Shown piece by piece: positions 58,700-64,000 of a DNA stretch of 64,000 bases. The stretch is taken from positions 50,082,698-50,146,697 of the forward strand of contig JALGQZ010000011.1 of assembly GCA_023105745.1 (NCBI GenBank), in the 5' to 3' direction. How positions within the stretch are numbered: the first letter of the stretch is position 1; the number at the start of each line of letters is the position of its first letter. Source of the DNA: Austropuccinia psidii (Eukaryota > Basidiomycota > Pucciniomycetes > Pucciniales > Sphaerophragmiaceae). The position numbers and the translations under genes are program-made. The notes beneath the pieces were generated by a model. That model did not search any database. It had not been told where the DNA came from and saw only the letters and a list, made by a program, of their open reading frames with translations.

Positions 58700-60640
58700 T
58701 TCCATGGCTCTTAAATTCCACCAAATATTCCTCATTGGGGTTTGCTTCAATGTATTAATCATCTTCACAGCCATTATCCACATCATCACTCAGATTCATA
58801 ACCTTCTTGGTCTTTTCTTGTCTCTTCCGCCCTTGCAAATATATCTTCCCTGTCTTTTGGGAAATTGTCTGCAAAGTGATTGGGTGATTCACAGTTGTGA
58901 AATCCTGTTGTGATTTCAGATTCTGAAAAATAGCTTTATTTGGCTTTCAGCCTTGGATTTTCCATGCTGTCACCAATACTATGGGTGTCATATCTACCAA
59001 TAGATGTTTTAATTCTTAATTCTTGCAGGGTATTCGATATTTCATCCAGGGAGGATTCTTAGAAGAATCTGCATTTTACTGCATGATCTAACTCTCCTAT
59101 CAGCTTGGTCAACAGTTTGTGATTTCTAATTTCTGTTTTTATGTGAGGGTCAATGGCTATTAGCCTTGTTGAGTGTCGCAGACACCAATCATATGGATCT
59201 TTGTCCACTGTGTATATATCATTTCCAAAGGAAAGGGTTTTCTGCCATATCCATGTATCATTACTGTACTTTTGGATTATTTGGCTCTTCCACCATGACC
59301 GGTTTCTTCTACCATGGATTTCTTTCATTTCTGTGTACCAAATACTAGCATGTCCGTTGAATGCTGTATTTAATCTGGAAGTAATCCAGTAATCTGGTAT
59401 ACTTGGAACATAAATGCAGAGTCCATAAATATAATCAATGAGCTACATATGATCATATTCTCCTATGCCAGAGAATTTGGGACAACTTGAGGCCTCTGGA
59501 AGCTGGTTTAATGCTTCCTTCTCTGAATAAGTCATCTTATCTCCATCTTGGTATTGTGATAGAGACCTTGCTTTATTCTCCAACAAGACATCTGGTTTGA
59601 TTTCTTCCTGGTGGTATGGATTATCCAAAACATTCCATTGTGGTTGGGGATTTATGTTTTGGAATACATTGAGCAATTTGTCAATATCCTGATCCAGGTA
59701 TTGCCTATCCCTCTTGCAGTGATTTTTCTCCTCTAAGACTTGATTTAGTCCTCTTTTGGTCTCTTCAGAGGCTTTACTTAATTTAGTATAGTCCTCTTGA
59801 AGGGTATTAATAGTTTTGGTTTGTAAGGTATTAACCTATTGTAATCTTGAAATATTTACATGTAGTCTTTCAGTCTTCTTTTGATTTTGCTCTACAAATT
59901 GGGAAAATTTTAACCATAGAGTATTACTACTTATGGTACTCTCAGGGCTCACAACATTGTGCTCAATATGAGTGGAGATATCATTCCTTATTTTAGGTCT
60001 TCTAGCTTCATTAGAAGTATTTACAACTCTTTGTTTTTTTTGTACTTCTTTCAGCAGGTCCAACAATTTATGGATCATAGGGTCTGACTTTCTCTGCCTC
60101 TGGCTGAAAGAAGTCTTGTTCTTGCCCTATGATCCTCTCCCTATTCTGGATATTACCTGGGATTGGGAAGTATGGTGACTCTTGGCCACTGTTCTACTGG
60201 TGCCTGAGTGGTGTGAAGCCACTGGAAAGTTTGGTTGGATGACCACTCCTTGTAAGCCTGAAAGAGTCAGAGTATTTTATCTCTGGCTCTACTGCTTTTC
60301 TATGATACGTTCTTTGAAGAATATCTCTTTGAGGAAAATCTTCTGAATACTTACAAGTTATTTCTAGTGGAAATCCAGGTTGAATTTCCTGTCTGACATT
60401 CTCCATTGGAGAATTTCTTTGAATATTTGATGGGTTGGAATAAGCTGTCCTATGCAAGCCATTCCTGGAGGTTTTCTGTTGGAAACCATCTTGGAAGGTG
60501 TAGGAAGGTTCATTTGGCCATGTCTTATAACTTTGAGAAACTTCAACTTCTCTCCTTTCCAGGCCTCTGATGGTTGATTCTCTTTGTAAGGAATAATCCC
60601 TTGGAAATCCAAAGTCTCTGAAATGAGGTGGTATCATTTT
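58700..60640 (-). pseudogene. Gypsy Gag of the gag-only element, broken
   Basis: In minus-strand order: a Ser/Arg/Pro-rich N-terminal part (60194-60637, SDSFRLTRSGHPTKLSSGF), a coiled-coil-like middle (59836-60078), CPKFSGIGEYDHM (near 59460), a capsid core (SWWKSQIIQKYSNDTWIWQK, 59059-59328), AVKCRF, and a zinc-knuckle remnant near 58880 (FHNCESPNHFADNF) in which two of the four metal-binding positions have become Phe. Stops and frameshifts separate the parts. Shortly after, the sequence reaches the polypurine tract, so no pol ever followed in this copy. Confidence 0.82.
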
Positions 60641-60713
60641 TGATTTGAAAAGTGAGAGCTTTATCTAGTTGATTCAATACCTGTTTTTCTAAGAATCTAT
60701 AAGTCAGTTTGTA

Positions 60714-61220
60714 CAAATTGTTATTGAAACTATCAATAATAATTGGTAAATCAACTTCCAACACCAATTTGGATGGAAAAACTAAACTATAAGGGCTTCA
60801 CTTGAAGAGAAATCCAAACAATATATACTTTGTATATATTAAAAAAAATTAAGTAAAAGAAATATTATTATATTTTTTTAATAAGTATTATTATTGAAAT
60901 TATCAATAATAATGATAAAAATCATTTTTTTTACACCAATTTGGGTAAAAAAACAAGAATTAGAGTGATATTTTTTCAAGAAAAAAACTCTATCAATATA
61001 TACTTTGTCTATATTATGAAAAAAAGTCAATAATAAAATATGATTATATTTTATTATGAAGTATTATTATTCAAATTATCAATAATAATGATAATAGTCA
61101 ATTTTTCACACCGATTTGGGTGAAAAAATGAATTATAAGAGTTTTTCTTTGAGAAGAATTCAAACAATATATACTCCATATATATTATTCTGAAAAAAAA
61201 AATAAAAAAATATGATTATA
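60714..61220 (-). repeat. Three tandem units of about 170 bp in the gag-only element's leader
   Basis: Units start near 60714, 60883 and 61060. Each contains ATTATCAATAATAAT, ACACCAATTTGGGT, a TTTGAAGAGAA-like stretch, CAATATATACT and TATATT in order. The first overlaps the probable gag start. They lie between the primer site and gag. Confidence 0.8.
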
Positions 61221-61539
61221 TTTTCTTTAGAAAATGGAGTATTGTATAAATATAAATTATATATTTATAACTCTTTAAAATGATGAAAAAATATTATTTT
61301 TCAGAAAGAAATTTTATACAGTTTTTATTATTATTATTCTATTATGTTTTTTTATCTTTTTCAAGTTAAAAATAATTAGAATAAAGAAATAATATGAAAT
61401 TGATTCCCTTCAGGGTTTCTTATGGCTTAGGAAAAGTCAAAGAAAAAAAGAAAAAAATTATAAAAACTTTAAAAGGCATAGAAATAAGCTAAAAATAGTG
61501 AAAAAAGCTAATATATTGTATAAAATAGGTAAAAAACCA

Positions 61540-61555
61540 GGCCAGGCCCCCAAAG
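61540..61555 (-). promoter_or_regulatory. Primer-binding-site-like sequence of the gag-only element
   Basis: On the minus strand CTTTGGGGGCCTGGCC follows the 5' LTR end directly. It contains the 15 nt found after the LTR at 31033. Confidence 0.6.
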
Positions 61556-62968
61556 TGTCAGGGTGACTCTATGATATAGCTGTACAATGATAATAAAAAG
61601 CTATAGTATTAGTGTGACACAAAAATAATGATGATGATTAAGTTAGTAGATGGTGAAAAGGGCTATACTAAAATAATTTAGTGATGGTGAGTGCTATTGA
61701 TAGCCCTGGGTGCAGTGTTTATCTGTTGGTTCACAGTAATAAGCCCTAAAATAATTCAAATTATAATTATACCTGATTAATTCTAAGGGTACAACCGCTT
61801 TCAGAAGCTATACCATGTAAGAATATTGAGAGCAGGATGATGGATTGGCCTTCTGGTGAGGGAAAGCCTCCTTTTATCTTGTTCTGGGGCAGTGGGAGGA
61901 TGTTTACCTCTGCACACGACCACAGAGTGAAAGGTTTCACTACTTTGGGCTGGTTTGTGGCTCTACACCCTCAATACAGACTGGTATTGGGCAGATATGT
62001 GGTTTTAGAGCCACAAGTTGTCATTTTTACCCTATACAGGGTGAAAGTCTTCACCAATGGAATTTACAGGTGTGTTCTGGTGCTTCTTATGCGTCAGAAC
62101 CTGTACAGAACCTGTATGAACCCCTGTATTTGAATTAACTATGAGGTCTTGAAGTATAAGCAAGCTTCTTCATCTATTTTACACCTTATAATCATACTTA
62201 TGGCGTAGTATCTCACAGTAAAGCTGTATTGGTCTAAATGTAGGATTTGACCTTAAAACTGCTATAGCTTTGTAAGTTTTTAAAATATTGAGCTCAAAGC
62301 TGGCTCATTGTGTAGCCCTTGATGCACTCTATGCAATGGTACCTCATTTGATATGGTCAAAATTAACTATGGCAAGGTTATGCCATGTTCAATTTTAGTT
62401 ATCCAGATATATGATTATCACAAAATATCTATGGAACTTGTTTTCCCCATAATGTTTGCTCTAGATGAGATATGGGGAAATGGATGCTCCCATCAGATGT
62501 CCCTGAGTGTGCTCTTTTCAAAGAGACATTGCTTTGGGTATCTCATACTAAAACTGTAGAAGTTGGATGAGAGGTGAATATTTTATTCACACTTATTTAA
62601 ACTTATTTTAGACATAACTTCTATAATTTTCGTTCTAGCTAAATTTGGCTGGTACCATTAGCTATCCCTGATTTAGAGCTGTAATTTCAATACCCATTTG
62701 ATGGGGTTCAGCCTCTTTCTCTGGATTTTAGATGAGGGGTGAAAATTAAGGTTTATGCTCAGTAACTGCTTTGAGCTTGAATAAATTTGTTATTTTTTGT
62801 CCTATGATTATGGGACTTGCATATTTGGAAATAGGTGATTTTTCTCCTTTTGATACCTCTTGAGATTTTTTGGCTCAGCTCCATGTTCTGGTGGTATTTT
62901 ACTCTACCATTGGTTTATGGTCCTCTGGAAGTCATGATTGTGCCCTGGTTTTGAGTCACAGGATGACG
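61556..62968 (-). repeat. 5' LTR of the gag-only gypsy
   Basis: 1413 bp, beginning TGTCAGGGTGACTC on the plus strand and ending CAGGATGACG, where the terminal A of the family end has changed to G. It is colinear with 57085-58501. Confidence 0.88.
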
Positions 62969-62973
62969 AATAC

Positions 62974-64000
62974 AATGATAAAATTTAAATCATTATTAAT
63001 GTATAATCTAGTAGAATCTGAATATATACCTTTTTTCAAGTTTGGACAACTCTCACAAAAAAGTGGTTAACAGCTATAACTCTTTTTATCAATGGACCCT
63101 TGTAATTTATAGCCTTGTTTATAGTTTTCCAAATAAATTCTATATACTAATTCCTAAAGTAATAAAGATGGAAATTTATTCTTGGCTTCACTCTCTATCA
63201 TGCATAATTCAAAAGCTATGAGCTGAAAGCCATGAATATATGTGCTTATCATAAAAGTGAATATATTCAGGTTATATCAGAAGGTATTGAAATTTCAGAT
63301 ATGACAGAAGAATTTTATATTTGTAGTTTCTCATGGGGAATCAAATGGTTGTATTTATTTCAAACATTTATTCATTGGTTTCTGAGATAATCAAGGTTTT
63401 ATGTTTTTTAAGGCACTTTTACATATTTCAAGATAATAATTTCAGCTCTTATCATTAAAAGAAGTATTGTTAAGTTGTTTTGTTACCTTTTTAGATATGT
63501 GGTCATACCTCTAGCACAGGAGCTCTCATGGAAGCAAGAGTGGCCTGGCACTCAGGAATCAAGAACTCACTTGGAGGGCTCCAAAGGATATAAGCAATAA
63601 TAATGATTAAATTTCTTTAAAGAAGAATAAGGGAAAAATATAAGAATCCAAAGGCCAAAGATAATAAGGGAAGCCAACCAAGTGAATCCTCAATTCACTG
63701 TTTCAACCTGCCAGAAAAGGAAATGGACTTAGCAAAGGATATGACCACCAATATCCACTGACAGGTGAGGAAGAAAAGAGAGAAAAGGTGCTGAATGACT
63801 GACTTAAGATTATCAGTATTAACTTTAATAAAGTAAAATAAATTAAAGATAAAAATAAGTCCAGTATATTAATTAACTGGGGAAAGAGTCCCCAGGTGCT
63901 GAAAGGTGGCCAGTATATGTGAGAAGTTGAAAGACTGATCCTGGACAGTGAGTCACCAGCTTTATTGTCTGAATTTGGTCAATACGGATCTGGCCATATT
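62974..64000. other. Flanking sequence, no gene seen
   Basis: About 1 kb to the window edge. No open frame with a recognisable domain; the more G/C-rich patch at 63500-63760 may be part of a repeat that continues beyond the window. Confidence 0.45.

Larger units (their letters stand above)
57085..62968 (-). mobile_element. Gag-only gypsy derivative (TR-GAG type), 5.9 kb
   Basis: The LTRs at 57085-58501 and 61556-62968 end in TGTCAG/CTGACA, and the flanks AATAT and AATAC form an imperfect 5-bp duplication. On the minus strand a primer-site-like CTTTGGGGGCCTGGCC follows the 5' LTR (61540-61555) and a purine tract AAAGGGAGGGTA precedes the 3' LTR. The interior contains only gag; no RT, RNase H or integrase motif is present. 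The LTRs have clearly diverged, more than those at 29-39 kb. The family resembles an autonomous Austropuccinia gypsy family whose pol is absent here (recognition). Confidence 0.85.

Noticed and set aside
1..64000. tRNA, rRNA, CRISPR array, bacterial operon signals
   Set aside because: No cloverleaf, rRNA core or spaced direct repeats were seen. The intron-containing genes and TE classes are fungal.

Overview
The window looks like a TE-saturated, AT-rich chromosome segment of a rust fungus (Pucciniales). The gypsy gag-pol proteins at 31-37 kb and the gag at 58-60 kb closely resemble retroelement families I associate with the myrtle rust Austropuccinia psidii. That assignment is from recognition only and no search was run. 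Introns are short (about 60-125 bp) GT-AG introns, as expected for a basidiomycete. Only two ordinary host genes are supported: a five-exon sphingoid long-chain-base kinase (10406-12521, minus) and a two-exon Fyv7-like rRNA-processing protein (42490-43319, plus). No tRNA, rRNA, CRISPR or prokaryotic feature was seen.

Layout. 1422-1948 is a 527-bp MITE and 2304-6660 its likely autonomous parent, a Mutator-like element (MULE). Both have a GGGTGTTGG-type end and perfect 8-bp target-site duplications (TSDs). The MULE gene joins a FAR1-type zinc domain, a MULE DDE transposase, a CCHC knuckle and an OTU cysteine protease, and carries four in-frame stops. 6669-10405 is an AT desert with one reversed gypsy LTR fragment. 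The kinase gene follows, then a decayed pogo/Fot-like element (about 12784-15704) with a 401-bp hairpin MITE inside it. 16697-40979 is one composite PIF/Harbinger element. Its core is about 6.0 kb: Myb/SANT-like ORF1, then a TET/JBP-like 2OG-Fe(II) dioxygenase gene, then a convergent DDE_4 transposase. It has been split twice, by a hAT element (19490-27475, TSD ATTGAAAT) and by a chromodomain-containing gypsy element (29110-39400, TSD ATATT, LTRs about 98% identical). The hAT itself contains a 1.5-kb almost pure A/T satellite and a second, better preserved copy of the dioxygenase-transposase pair. After the Fyv7-like gene come a copia element (44353-53139, minus) with a second copia nested in it (46719-50781) and a gag-only gypsy derivative (57085-62968, minus) flanked by degenerate sequence.

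The most interesting signal is the dioxygenase-Harbinger pairing. Two copies have the same convergent arrangement and the same 181-182 bp spacing, and TIRs plus a 3-bp TSD enclose the first copy. TET/JBP-like enzymes oxidise modified bases in DNA, so a transposon carrying one could act on the methylation that silences it. The degraded copy compared with the preserved copy shows mostly C-to-T/G-to-A nonsense changes, and similar stops occur in the MULE, pogo and gypsy genes. Other notable signals are the OTU-protease MULE, and overlapping gag frames in the gypsy element that involve an in-phase intron and an ATGA stop-start junction.
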